In this document: piece after piece, positions 1 to 10,690 of the stretch
Layout of the letters: every line of letters begins with the position of its first letter
Position numbering within the stretch: the stretch's first letter is position 1
NCBI GenBank assembly: GCA_029582265.1
Contig: CM055816.1
Location: forward strand, 9,921,877-9,985,876
DNA: 64,000 nucleotides
Direction: 5' to 3'
DNA from: Zoroaster sp. YZ-2022
Lineage: Eukaryota; Echinodermata; Asteroidea; Forcipulatida; Zoroasteridae
Made by a program: the position numbers and the translations under genes
The notes under the pieces: model-generated
Seen by the model: only the letters and a program-made list of their open reading frames with translations
What the model was told of the DNA's origin: nothing
The model's database searches: none

Positions 1-560
1 GGTATGTGCCCCAGGTGCCCCCATTCAAAATTTTGAAAATAGACACTCGTCACGCATTTTAAAAAGTCGTTGAATTACATATTATGATGATTATAAACTG
101 CCCCCTTGACCCCGCCCCCTTCTCGATCCGCCAATGGTTTGAGACGCAATTGTAATCGCGTGTTGAATTTGAATTTCAATAACATTCAATTACTAAATTA
201 AAAGTCAAGGCCTTTGGACTTGAACTGGCTCATTGAGTGGAAATAATATATGAGAGGTTTTAGCTCTTACTGAGAACAGACTATTGAATTTTAAGCGGTT
301 TTTGTTCGGTATTAATTGCTGTGCTTGTAACGGTTAATTAGCTCAGACAATAAAACTACTGAATATTATATGAATCATTTGTCAACGAGAGATATGAAAT
401 CAATTTGTTTTTGATGACAGACTAATATTATCTTTAACAGTCCAAACAGTACATACACCTTTTATTAGCAGGGGTGGATCCAGGGTAGCTGAAATGAAAA
501 TGAGACATCATACAGCAAAAAGGGGTGAAACTGCCTAAAAGAGGTCACGTATATAAAGTA
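1..560. repeat. Dispersed repeat family A, copy 1
   Basis: No gene is visible here. The block at about 105-225 recurs with many differences at 12,040-12,155. The block at about 247-460 recurs at 1,675-1,815 and 1,862-2,080, and more distantly in the 10.24-10.69 kb array. The copy runs into a 'ggatccag' word at about 475 that resembles the end of the MITE described at 13,730. It is probably a decayed non-autonomous element; its true ends are not defined. Confidence 0.6.
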
Positions 561-869
561 AAGGGTAAATTTATTGCAAGCCTCCTTTATCCGCTAATCT
601 TCCCCCTGGCTTCCCCTATCTGCCAATGATACTTAGTATTAGTTTTCATGACGCCATAAGCAAATGCATTTGTGCCTTTACGTGGTGTCTGATGAGGGGG
701 TAAGGTTTAAAAGTGACAGTGATTTCTAGAAACGACGAGAGGGATGGTATAAGTAGGGCCCCTAGCTAACACGAATATGGACATCTCCTGATCCCCCGGA
801 ACCCCTAGATGCCCAGACTGACATTCCCAATTGAAATATGTAAGATTTTTAATTTATTTATTTTCTCGT

Positions 870-870
<1 letters not shown>
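560..870 (+). repeat. Dispersed repeat family B, copy 1
   Basis: This stretch is closely matched in the same orientation at about 14,505-14,815. Both copies carry the words 'ctgatgagggggtaaggttt' and 'gatgcccagactgacattcc'. The last part also recurs at about 16,425-16,480. There is no coding potential and the superfamily is not known. Confidence 0.65.
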
Positions 871-901
<31 letters not shown>

Positions 902-1475
902 TTGTTGTTGTGTTGAGTGTATATAGGTAGGTGGGGGATGTTTGAGTAGGATTGTCTTCCATGCTTTTAGAAAATCAATCACAAACCAAGTTGTATGAAT
1001 GATTCAGCCGTCGAAAATTCGTCATTCGTCCTGAGTTTTCCATCCAACCGTCGACCCTTCCAGATTATTGGCCCCGGGCGTGGCCTTCGGCTTCTGGGCG
1101 TGGCATTTATCTGTTCTAAACAAAATGGCCGAATAAAAACCCTGTTTTAGTTAGAAACCCACCTCATACTCAATGATATACCCAGCAAGGTATTCCATAA
1201 CATAAACAAGGTATATTTGGAAGACGAAGCGTAAAATGACGCCGTAATACGCCTAGCCTTTAGTCAAGACTCACGCGGCCACCCGGAACACCGTAACAAA
1301 CATCATGCCCACGAGTGGTGAAGCCACGATCACCTTCACCAGTCTGATCTGTTGTGTGCATGAATAATTCATAAATAAAAAATAATAATAATAAAAAAGT
1401 TGTTGTTGTTGTTGTTGTTGTTGTTGAGTGTATAGGTAGGTGTGGAATGTATGAGTAGGATTGTCATCCATGACA
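862..1475 (+). repeat. Two GTT/GCT microsatellites with shared flanks
   Basis: A run of gttgtt/gctgct at about 868-915 and a second gtt run at about 1,398-1,428 are both followed by the same sequence ('gagtgtat..aggtaggtg', then 'gagtaggattgtc'). They are therefore two copies of one microsatellite-bearing repeat about 530 bp apart. Between them (965-1,395) I see nothing recognisable. The glutamine-rich reading of this DNA on the minus strand is a by-product of the microsatellite. Confidence 0.6.
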
Positions 1476-1674
1476 TGGACTTCTTAGCGAGTTCAATCTC
1501 CTGGGGTCTGTTAAAATAATTAAATTATTAAATATGTTGTTAGTTTAAAAACAAGTTTAATTCAATTTTATTGTATTTGTCATTGAGTATTGAGTATACA
1601 GTGCTTCATACGTCGGTGTAAGGACAAAAATCGAATCTGTTTTGTATTTGTGTTATACATTTTGTTATCATAGA

Positions 1675-2085
1675 GGGCCTGTTTTTGTTTGGTATTGTTG
1701 TGCTTGTAACGGTAATTATCTCAAACAAAACGACAATAAAACTACCGAATATTATATCAATCATTTGTCAACGAGAGATATGAAATCAATAAATTCGAAG
1801 CCTTGATGACAGGCCAATTTAGTGTTTCATTACGTTTTTCCGCCCGCTGTCTGCTCGTATTATATGAGAGGTTTCAGCTCTTACTGAGAACAGACTATTG
1901 AATTTGAAGCGGTTTTTGTTCGGTATTGTTGTGCTTGTAACGGTTATTATCTCACATAAAATGACAATAAAACTACCGAATATTAATATAAATAATTTGT
2001 CAACTAGAGATATGAAATTATTAAATTTGAAGTTTTGTGATGACAGACTAATATTATCTTTATCAGTCCAAACAGTAATAATAAA
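1675..2085 (+). repeat. Dispersed repeat family A, copies 2 and 3 in tandem
   Basis: Two adjacent diverged copies (about 1,675-1,815 and 1,862-2,080) of the block first seen at 247-460 share words such as 'gtaacggt.attatctca' and 'atttgtcaac.agagatatg'. There is no coding potential; short reading frames on both strands here are chance. Confidence 0.6.
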
Positions 2086-2958
2086 AGTGTAAGCAAACTG
2101 ATCTAACTGAGGAATCAGCAACAATACAAAAGTGGGAAATGCAATAAAGTAAAATAATAAGAATTAAACAATAATCAGAAAGAAATTAAAATAATCCAGT
2201 CACTATTCTAAGTTCGTAACATCCAATATAAATCAGAGAAACAGAAGGAAAGTAACAAATACAAATGAAATATCAATAAATATCAAAACAATTTTTCATA
2301 ATTGGCAATTCTTTAAGTACAACTGTTACAACTGGTCATTGGAACTCGGTCAGACTTACTGACCCGTGAAAGTCTACTCACATGTTTCAGAAAAAACAGA
2401 TAAAAATAATAAAATTTACCAGGATCTCCAAGTTAACAATTAAGACTTAACTTTAGCTTTGAACTCATGAACTGTAAGAAAGTCTTTTCTGTGGTAAAAT
2501 ATATTTATTTTCTGTTAGGATAATGCATTTGTTGATGCATAACTCCAGCCTATATGAAAGCTTCAGCAATAGTGAAAATACATTCAGGTTGTTTATTATA
2601 TGAAATAAATTGTCTCATGAACTTTAAATGTGTTCCTGCCTATAGTTAATACAGTTAGTTGTGTGACAAATTTGATTATCTCAAAATGCAACTTGTGGGA
2701 CATATTTTGGACAGTGTTGTACATGTACATAATAAACATTCCTTTATTTAACAGTTTAATAATGGTTGATGCTTTAAACAAGTTTATATAAAAATAAAAT
2801 CATCTAATTTGTACAATTCGTTTGTGTCCTTTTTACTTTTAATTATCTTTCATCTAGCCACCCCCATATAATTACATTATTGTATGACCATGAATTTAGG
2901 GTATGGTTCTGCTTTTAAATAGTTTGTTGTGAAAGTAAGCATCAGTATATAAAACATT
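2086..2958. other. AT-rich stretch with nothing recognised
   Basis: I read both strands and found no protein homology, RNA gene, splice-bounded exon or clear repeat structure. Confidence 0.5.
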
Positions 2959-3188
2959 ACACTCTTAAAACTAAAGTGTTGAATCAACTTTTTAAGAGTT
3001 CGGTGAGTGACAACACTTTGTAACGTTAAATTCAACTCAAAGAAAGTGTTGAATTAACACGGAGTTAAGTTAAGTCTAACTTTATCAATGTTAATTCAAC
3101 ACTTTAAAAGTTAAATCCAACTATATAAAGAGTTGTCACTGACCGAACTCTTTAAAATGTTGATTCAACACTTTAGTTTTAAGAGTGT
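2959..3188. mobile_element. Foldback MITE with long terminal inverted repeats
   Basis: The left end (acactcttaaaactaaagtg...) and the reverse complement of the right end are almost identical for more than 60 bp, so most of this 230-bp unit can fold into a hairpin. The shared pentamer 'gttga' recurs inside. The dinucleotide TA borders both ends (2,958-2,959 and 3,188-3,189), which fits a TA target duplication, though the TA may be part of the repeat. There is no coding capacity; it must have been moved by a transposase from elsewhere. Confidence 0.85.
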
Positions 3189-3531
3189 ATGGACCAACCC
3201 TTGCGCTAGTACCTTTGATTTGCCGACTGAAAATTGATGTATAATTTACTTATGTTTAACTATTGACTTTTATGATGATGTATTTATACCTTTTGTTTTT
3301 GTTTAATATGTGAAGAGTATCGCTACGGTGTTTTCATTTTTTGCTAATCAACCTTGTTTACATGGTTGTGTATGCAGGGTTTTTCCTTTTTGTCAGAATA
3401 TCGTATTTGCCTAGCATATTCTGACCAGGGCCAGTCGGCCTTTTTCTTTTTTTACAACCATCGTTCCTTGTAATTTCATATTGCATTGTTCTTACCATGT
3501 ATTTTGACAGATACCGGCGCATTACAAATGT

Positions 3532-3578
<47 letters not shown>

Positions 3579-3761
3579 GAGAACAATTATTGGGGTGTCG
3601 CACACCATACCCCCCTGCCCCTGCTCGCTACGGACCTGGGCGGTGGGGACGAGTGAACCCTGTAGGCCTGAGCAATATTTTTTGCATTAAATAATTTATA
3701 TTATTTTATAAATACAATTTTACAAAGGTTCTTCTGTACTTAATTCACCGCCAAATTCAAG
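3189..3761 (+). repeat. Unclassified retroelement-like tail ending in (ATT)n
   Basis: A run of ATT repeats at about 3,537-3,580 follows a sequence ending 'gataccggcgcattacaaatg', a layout typical of the 3' end of a LINE or SINE. I could not identify a body. The rest of the interval has no recognisable gene. Confidence 0.4.
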
Positions 3762-3970
3762 TGGCATGGATAGTCTTGTGGTTTAGAATGCTCACCTTCC
3801 AAGTAGGTAGTTGGGATCGAGACTAGGTTTAGGTTGTAAATATTTGTAACAGGATTAGCAACATTTTTTGTTAACTACAACACTAATTCAGAAACAAAAC
3901 CTTTCCGTAAAACAATAATGTATGGGCTGTGAAGGACTTTTTTAAAGGAATATAAATCCCAAAATTCATG
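3762..3970 (+). mobile_element. tRNA-derived SINE, copy in duplication unit 1
   Basis: The first 70 bp look like a tRNA gene head, with a box-A-like 'tagtcttgtgg' and a box-B-like 'gggatcgagact'. The body contains 'aaaacctttccgtaaaacaa..atgtatgggctgtg'. The same body order is seen at 62,983-63,140 and 16,150-16,240, so this is one SINE family. Confidence 0.65.
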
Positions 3971-4132
3971 TTTAGTACCGTATGCATGCTAGCTGCCAAC
4001 CAGTCTGGTTGCCGCTTTTGTATAATTGGTTTTTCTAGTAAATACATAGATTTACATTTATTTTAGTCTTATATATTAATTAGTCAAAATTTAGTCACAT
4101 ACGGCTCTTCATACGAGAAAAACTGCAATGGT

Positions 4133-4270
4133 GAACACTTCTAGTGCGACGCGACAACACTTCTAGTGCGACGCGACAACACTTTTAGTGCGACGCGACA
4201 ACACTTCTAGTGCGACGCGACAACACTTCTAGTGCGACGCGACAACACTTCTAGTGCGACGCGTGAATCC
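4133..4270 (+). repeat. CpG-rich 22-bp minisatellite, six copies
   Basis: The unit acacttctagtgcgacgcgaca is repeated six times with almost no divergence, then decays into 'gtgaatcctaatgcgacgct'. It is much richer in CG dinucleotides than its surroundings. Confidence 0.9.
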
Positions 4271-5040
4271 TAATGCGACGCTTACACACTCTTCTTGCAA
4301 TGTGCATGTGGCCGTTTTAGAACACCATACCAGAGAGTTGTTTTGGCCTAAGAGAGGCAGGTGGCAATACCTGGCTAGAGCATTAAGTTGGCATAATAGG
4401 GGAGTTAGGGGGTCAAAGAGGGTATGGGGCCTTCTTGGCAGTGCCCCCTTTAAACCATGTGACCTTCTTTAGCGATCACACTGTGTATCTTGAGGGACAG
4501 AATCGATTAACGGGCGGATCACTGGGGAACCAATGTTTCCGGGGGATGCTGGAGAATTTGTTTAATTTGTAAATTTTAATTTTAATTATAATTAGTTTAA
4601 AAAAAATTAACTTGTAAAGAATTTATTTATTTATTATATTATTTATTTTCTACAGTGGTTTTTAATATTTATGTTGTCTTAACTTTGTAGGCCTAAATGT
4701 AAACGCAATTCGACTCTACGGCCGCCATGTTTTTTCATTGAAATAAACCAACAACAATAATAATTATTATTGGATTCTCTAATGCAATATCAGCGTTTTC
4801 AGGAAAAAAGTTGCAAAGTATTGTAGCTCACGATGCAGTTGTGTGAGTAAGTTTTAACTTCCCAACGCACCAACGACGATTCATTTATTTATTTGTTATT
4901 TGTATTATTCTTTTTTTGGAAGGGGGGGGGCGAGGGGGAACTTTGGAAACCTTTCCCCGTCCCCGAGGCGCCAGTGGTCATCATTCTCCATCCATGCGTT
5001 CTGGCCTATTTCAGACCGTACGGATCTAGCACGAGACTAG

Positions 5041-6286
5041 TGGCATGGTAGTCTTGTGGTTTAGAATGCTCACCTTCCAAGTAGATAGTTGGGTTCGAGA
5101 CTAGGTTTAGGTTGTAAATATTTGTAACAGGATTAGCAACATTTTTGTTAACTACAACACTAATTCAGAAACAAAACCTTTCTTTAAAACAATAATGTAT
5201 GGGCTGTGGAGGACTTTTTTAAAGGAATATAAATCCCAAAATTCATGTTTAGTACCGTATGCATGCTAGCTGCCAACCAGTCTGGTTGCCGCTTTTGTAT
5301 AATTGGTTTTTCTAGTGAATACATGGATTTACATTTATTTTAGTCTTATATTAATTAGTCAAAATTTAGTCACATACGGCTCTTCATACGAGAAAAACTG
5401 CAATGGTGAACACTTCTAGTGCGACGCGACAACACTTCTAGTGCGACGCGACAACACTTCTAGTGCGACGCGACACACTTCTAATGCGACGCGACAACAC
5501 TTCTAGTGCGACGCGTGAATCCTAATGCGACGCTTACACACTCTTCTTGCAATGTGCATGTGGCCGTTTTAGAACACCATACTAGAGACTTGATTTGGCC
5601 TAAGAGAGGCAGGTGGCAATACCTGGCTAGAGCATTAAGTTGGCATAATAGGGGAGTTAGGGGGTCAAAGAGGGTATAGGGGCCTTTTTGGCAGTGCCCC
5701 CTTTAAACCATGTGACCATCTTTAGCGATCACACTGCAGAGGGACAGAATCGATCAACGGGCGGATCACTGGGGAACCAATGTTTCCGGAGGATGCTGGA
5801 GAATTTGTTTAATTTGTAACTTTTTAATTTTAATTATAATTAGTTTAAAAGAATTTAACTTGTAAAGAATTTATTTATTTATTATATTATTTATTTTCTA
5901 CAGTGGTTTTTAAATATTTATGTTGTCTTAACTTTGTAGGCCTAAATGTAAACGCAATTCGACTCTACGGCCGCCATGTTTTTTCATTGAAATAAACCAA
6001 CAACAATAATAATTATTATTGGATTCTCTAATGCAATATCAGCGTTTTCAGAAAAAAAGTTGCAAAGTATTGTAGCTCACGATGCAGTTGTGTGAGTAAG
6101 TTTTTAACTTCCCAACGCACCAACGACGATTCATTTATTTATTTGTTATTTGTATTATTCTTTTTTTTGGTGGGGGGGAGGGGGAACTTTGGAAACCTTT
6201 CCCCGTCCCCGAGGCGCCAGTGGTCATCATTTTCCATCCATGCGTTCCGGCCTGTTTCAGACCGGACGGATCTAGCACGAGACTAG
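5041..6286 (+). repeat. 1.25-kb tandem duplication, copy 2
   Basis: Direct tandem copy of 3,762-5,040. It begins with the same SINE (5,041-5,245) and carries five rather than six copies of the 22-bp unit (5,409-5,514). It has its own small indels, for example in the poly-T/poly-G tract near 6,160. Confidence 0.9.
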
Positions 6287-7159
6287 ATGAGGGTCGGTCT
6301 GTATACACATACAATGTAACAATGGTGTTTAGAATTTAACAACATTTGTAAACACTTAGATTGTATTCACATGTTGAGCCTAAAACACGTTGAGATTGTG
6401 CTTTTCTGTGATGTGTGTTTGAATGCTAAATATCATGAACAGGTGTCAAAAAGCTAAGCACGTTTAGCTGTGTATCATCATAGAGCTACAATAGCTCTAT
6501 GGTAACACGTACAGAGGATGGCACTGTGAGTTTAGCATTAAACGCATTCCTATTCCTAAACACGTTTATGTAGTCCACACACAAATAGGAAGAAAATTAA
6601 TGGTCCCTCCCCCTCCCCCACTCCTCATGGATGCGGGGTTTTTTCCAGGACGAACGTGGAAAATTTTTGAAAAAACAAGTTTATAAAATTGGGAATTTCA
6701 TAGAAATTGGCCATGTTTGTCCTGCAAAAAAAAATACGCCTCCTGGATTCGAACATTGCATCATTTATAAGTTTGGTTCAGGTTTGCATGTCATGAAGTA
6801 GTGAGAATCGATTCCAATCGATGGTATTTTAGGACTTGAAAATATTCTTCATGCATATTGAACATCAAACCACGTGAAATTAATAATCAGCTCCTCAACC
6901 TCGTCCTCATTGATGTGCGTTACAACCTTATTATATCCATACAATCATGTTACCAAAACATTTTACTTAAAACCCCTTACGTTTCACGTTTTTGATGTGT
7001 TAATGAACATGTCATTTACACTCACACCTCTAAAAAAAAACTATTGTCAAGAAAACTCAGAACAGCTCTGAGGTCTGTTCAAAAAGAAAAAAACTTGTCT
7101 AGTTTTATGTGTTACCTTGTCCACAATAAAAGAAAAATAAACACGGAATCTTCCCCATC
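6287..7159. other. Intergenic-like stretch with one short perfect hairpin
   Basis: No gene is recognised. At about 6,480-6,500 'atagagcta' and 'tagctctat' are separated by three bases, giving a perfect 9-bp hairpin. The last 20-30 bases before 7,160 may already belong to the Penelope-like element that follows. Confidence 0.4.
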
Positions 7160-7459
7160 AGACTTAAAGAACACCGAGCGCACGGCCGCAGAGGAGATTT
7201 CGAAAAGTCAGCCATCGTCAAGCACTCGCACATCAAGGACCACCAGATAGACTGGCAGGCAGCCCAACTCATCACACCCATCGACGCATGGCACCCCAGA
7301 CGCATCAGAGAGGCCATCGAGATCGTCAAACACAACACTGTGCCACAGGACATCGGCTTCTACATCAGCGACATTTGGCGACCACTACTACGGACTGAAG
7401 GATCTTCTATATCCAAAGTCCATAACCCACCCCAGACTGAGGGATCTCCTATATCCTAA
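7160..7459 (+). pseudogene. Penelope-like element: C-terminal end of the GIY-YIG endonuclease
   Basis: An open frame of 99 codons ends in TAA at 7,457-7,459. It contains RLKEHRAHGRRGDFEKSAIV, KHSHIKDHQIDW and RRIREAIEI, then NTVPQDIGFYISDIW. This order matches, from memory, the C-terminal endonuclease region of Penelope-like retroelements, where the GIY-YIG domain follows the reverse transcriptase. The reverse transcriptase and the GIY and YIG residues are absent, so this is a 5'-truncated copy. Base composition is clearly more GC-rich than the neighbourhood, as expected for inserted DNA. The element's 3' untranslated region follows directly. Encoded protein if intact would nick target DNA during retrotransposition. 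Confidence 0.8.
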
Positions 7460-7806
7460 GTCAACCACCCTCCATCCCCCTGTGCTTATTAACAACTGAT
7501 TCAGTTCAGTGAGCACACACTCCTCTCCCCCAACCCCTAGGATCCTAGTCTCAACAGTTCCCGCCTGCGCACCTCAACGAACTAATCCTCCAGCATCCAT
7601 CCATGGGATGATCCTCCAGCAGTCTACTTAATTAAGCAGCAGCATTTTCCAGAGTCCTGCATTCTCCTGAGGACGATCGGAGCATACTGATCGAAACGTT
7701 AAGTTGTACCTCCAGTTCTTTTCAGAACTAATTACTACTCAATTGAGCATTTCACATGGTGTCACCGCAATTACTTTTACTTATCCTCCTCACCATGCAA
7801 AAATAA
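7460..7806 (+). mobile_element. Penelope-like 3' tail with hammerhead-like motif
   Basis: This non-coding tail ends in 'cacatggtgtcaccgcaatta..cttacttatcctcctcaccatgcaaa'. The same tail recurs, without the coding part, near 21,345, 28,666, 29,495 (inverted), 29,740 and 52,730 (inverted), so the element has left at least six ends in this window. A hammerhead-like core lies at 7,660-7,710. Confidence 0.8.
7660..7710 (+). ncRNA. Candidate hammerhead ribozyme-like motif in Penelope tail
   Basis: The order CTGAGGA (7,667-7,673), a stem-loop formed by GATCGG/CTGATC around AGCATA, then GAAAC resembles the hammerhead core CUGANGA-stem II-GAAAC. Hammerhead motifs are known from Penelope-like elements. 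One base is unpaired between the first core strand and stem II, so activity is doubtful. Confidence 0.35.
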
Positions 7807-7844
7807 ACACCTTTATAATTATACAAATACACGTGCATACACAT

Positions 7845-8275
7845 GTATATTCGAGCGAGGCCTCCAGTGTTCCCGTCCCGGTGTCCGGACTGGCTCTTGC
7901 CGCGCTGGCCCTGAGGAAACGCTGGTGTTCAATTTGAAATAAAGAACATTTTTGTTAACTGTATGTATGCCAGCCATCAGCACCAGATCAAGAAATAAAT
8001 TTGCAGAAAAGTGTCTTTCTAATGACATGATATCAAATTTTATTTCAACAAGAAATTAATTAACATTTAATTTATTAATGCAAAAACAATTATTAAGAGG
8101 GATATCAAAATCAACAAATTTAATACATTTTCCACAGGGGGTAGTTTCACAGACTGTAGCCAGTGTACGTAAACGGCTTCGGCGAAGCCGAGCGAGGTCT
8201 CCGGGGTTCCTCGGTACCCAGACTGACGCTTGCCGCACTGGCAGGCTGAGAAAAACACTGGTGTTCAATTTGAAA
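7845..8275 (+). repeat. GC-rich 90-bp segment present twice
   Basis: About 7,855-7,945 and 8,185-8,275 are diverged copies: both begin 'cgagcgagg.ctcc', pass through 'cttgccgc.ctggc' and end 'ctggtgttcaatttgaaa'. They sit in AT-rich DNA and have no recognisable coding meaning. The rest up to 8,400 holds nothing I can name. Confidence 0.6.
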
Positions 8276-8399
8276 CGATCATCAGTACCAGATCATCAGC
8301 AGAATAATGATTATTTAGAAACATTTATTTCATCCCAACTTCATAAAGAAATAATTTTTCATTATTTGTTCCAATTCATTTAAGACAGATGCAACAAAA

Positions 8400-9199
8400 C
8401 TATAAGCTGTAAATTAATTAACACAAAATAAACAAAATAAACAACTAAACAAAACAAATTAAATAATGTTAACATGTAAGGAAAATGAGGAAGCAAAGCT
8501 TTTGTTCTCTTCCCTATGGACAAACACAATTAACAGGAGATATATACAAGACAAAGACAAGTCAAGCAAAAACAGGAGTAAGACTGGATGTAGCTTTAGA
8601 CTGGATGTAAAATCAGGTTATCTACATATAAGATTCTAAAATACTACTTTTATGTTTTTGGCCAAAAGATGTCGGTGAAACAGCTTGTCTTAAGTATGTA
8701 CAAAAAAGACTCTGTAATAGGCTATTGTTTGAGTGAGTTGTCCTACTAAAATTAACATAAATATTACCATTTGATGAACTACGAGTCTCATAGGAGTGAA
8801 CAGAAGCAATTAATGTAAACCAAGATTGAAAACTAACAGGCAGTAAGTTATGAATATATTTAAACCTAAATTTCCCCAAATTAAGATAATAGATCAGTTT
8901 TAAAAGTTTGAGATTTTCAAATAAAGGATTTTCAAATAAAAGATCACGGAACCCAACGTTGTTTACAATGCGAACTGCTCGTTTCTGTAGAAACCCTAAC
9001 AAAATGCAGTGGGTTTACCCCAAGTAAAAATTGCATAATTCAAATCAGGTGTTAGAAGAACTGTTTTCGGCAAAAAGAGTTTCAATCGTGTCATAATACA
9101 AACATTTTTTAGAAATCTTACTAGACAATATAATAAACATTGATTTAATTTTGCCCTACACCGACGTGTGTATAACACTGCATACTCATTGCTTTCCAA
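8400..9199 (-). mobile_element. Decayed non-LTR retrotransposon (LINE) 3' end
   Basis: On the minus strand, 9,002-8,622 is open for 126 codons and contains LQKRAVRIVNN, LLKLIYYLNLGKF, VHSYETRSSS and NIYVNFSRTT. This is the typical C-terminal 'thumb' region of Jockey/CR1-type LINE polymerases. The preceding frame (9,199-8,996) contains IMTRLKLFLPKTVLL and LNYAIFTWG, which come just before it in such proteins, but in another frame. The copy is therefore 5'-truncated and frameshifted. The stretch to about 8,400 is probably its 3' UTR. Confidence 0.75.
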
Positions 9200-9214
9200 G
9201 TGTCTGTAAAAAAA

Positions 9215-9290
9215 ACATAGGCGACTCGGGTGGGAATCGATCCCACGACCTCATGCTGACTATTTCAGACGTCTTAACATCTTTTAATTC
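9215..9290 (-). repeat. tRNA-like SINE head relic
   Basis: Read on the minus strand, 'gtgggatcgattcccaccc' is a good T-arm with box B. The upstream part is degraded and there is no clear box A or acceptor stem. It is most likely the remains of a tRNA-derived SINE. Confidence 0.4.
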
Positions 9291-9353
9291 TTGAAACATA
9301 AACTAAAGACTCAATTACTGAGGAAGTATTTATAATATGAATAACATTCTTTG

Positions 9354-9584
9354 TTAAAGGGACAGTATCGTCACGATCAGAGCAGACTTTCAACAGGGCA
9401 TTGAATCGGTGATCTAGTTTAAGATGAAAAATGTGACTGAAAATCACTGGCTCATTTATGCAGCAGCAATGATAATATGATTTTATTATGTAGTGTATTA
9501 TTTTCGGTCACTGATGAGTTAATCTAAACTAGCATGCACTCCAATTCCATGCCCTGTTTGATCCTGACGATATTGTCCCTTTAA
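9354..9584. mobile_element. TTAA-flanked MITE, copy 1
   Basis: A 223-bp unit (9,358-9,580) begins agggacagtatcgtc and ends gacgatattgtccct, with a direct TTAA on both sides. The inverted similarity continues inward to 'gggcat.gaat'. Related copies lie at 50,513 and 52,312. TTAA targets are characteristic of piggyBac-type transposases, so this may be a piggyBac-mobilised MITE; that assignment is inference. Confidence 0.8.
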
Positions 9585-10239
9585 TATGGGTAACATTGTC
9601 TTACTTATCTTGTCTACATGTCCTTATTGTCCTCATAATACATTATGAATACAGGGTCCCTGCTCGAACTAGCTTCATGCATATTCATAATTATATTATT
9701 AAATGTTTCATATATTTAGAAGTATGATTTTGTTATTCCCTTACGTGTGCAGGAAACAAAGTTTTTAAAATGCTGTGGGTACGAGCTATACATAAACTAC
9801 AGGAACATCCTGGGGACGATGTTGTCGTTCATTATACACTATTTGGCCCAACTTTCACATACGTGACCAATTAAAAACTTGATAATTACTATGGCATTAT
9901 TCGTTTTGTGTTCATTTAAGTTTATTACTTGGTGACCCCCAAAAATAGCAATTCTAATTTATTTCTCTTTAGAATGCCAGGAGTGTTCAATGATTGTAAT
10001 GGTGTATTAGCTGAAGACAGTGCGAATCCAAGCTGTAGGGTAAATGAAAGGGGGAAACACGGTACAAAATGAGCTGGCTCCACTGATCTGCCAACTAATG
10101 CACGTATTTCATGAAGCCACGAGTAAACGCACTATTTGTGTCTAAATTAAAGAGGATCTGATGAGGGGATGAGGTTAGTGGTGACGCGCTTTTTTCAGGG
10201 GCAAATGTTCATACCCCTATGTGAAAAAGTCGTAACCAA
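9585..10239. other. Stretch with a family A fragment only
   Basis: About 9,985-10,070 shares words with 11,890-11,965 and 12,505-12,570 ('gtattagctgaagacagtgcgaatcc' against 'gtattaactggaggcagtgagaatcc'). Nothing else is recognised. Confidence 0.4.
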
Positions 10240-10690
10240 TACAGTATAATGATAATATTAATAGCACTGTCAATGAAAGATATGCCAACCATCAATTTGA
10301 ATCTCTCAAACAAAACTATACACTGTAATGATAATATGAATGATACTGTCAATGAAAGATATGTCAACAATCAATTTGAATCTCTCAAACAATTGGAAAC
10401 AAAACTATACACTGTAATGATAATATTAATGATACTGTCAATGAAAGATATGTCAACAATCAATTTGAATCTCTCAAACAATTGACAACAAAACTATACA
10501 CTGTAATGATAATATTAATGATACTGTCAATGAAAGATATGTCAACAATCAATTTGAATCTCTCAAACAATTGACAACAAAACTATACACTGTAATGATA
10601 ATATGAATGATACTGTCAATGAAAGATATGCCATCAATACATATGAAGCTTTTTTGATGACAGACCAATTACAGTCCAAAAAGTACAAGC
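10240..10690 (+). repeat. Tandem repeat of about 90 bp, five copies
   Basis: The unit contains 'gataatattaatgatactg', 'caatgaaagatatgtcaaca' and 'tttgaatctctcaaacaatt' and is repeated about five times. It is a diverged form of repeat family A ('gtcaacgagagatatgaaat'). The array continues into 'gatgacagaccaatta..cagtccaaa', the order seen at 410-450. Short reading frames across it are repetitive artefacts. Confidence 0.8.

Larger units (their letters stand above)
3762..5040 (+). repeat. 1.25-kb tandem duplication, copy 1
   Basis: This unit is repeated immediately at 5,041-6,286 with only scattered substitutions and small indels; both copies end in 'ggatctagcacgagactag'. Inside are a tRNA-derived SINE (about 3,762-3,970) and a CpG-rich 22-bp array (4,133-4,262). 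The rest is unremarkable AT-rich DNA plus a poly-G tract near 4,920. The reading frame at 4,254-4,472 has no recognisable product. Confidence 0.9.
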
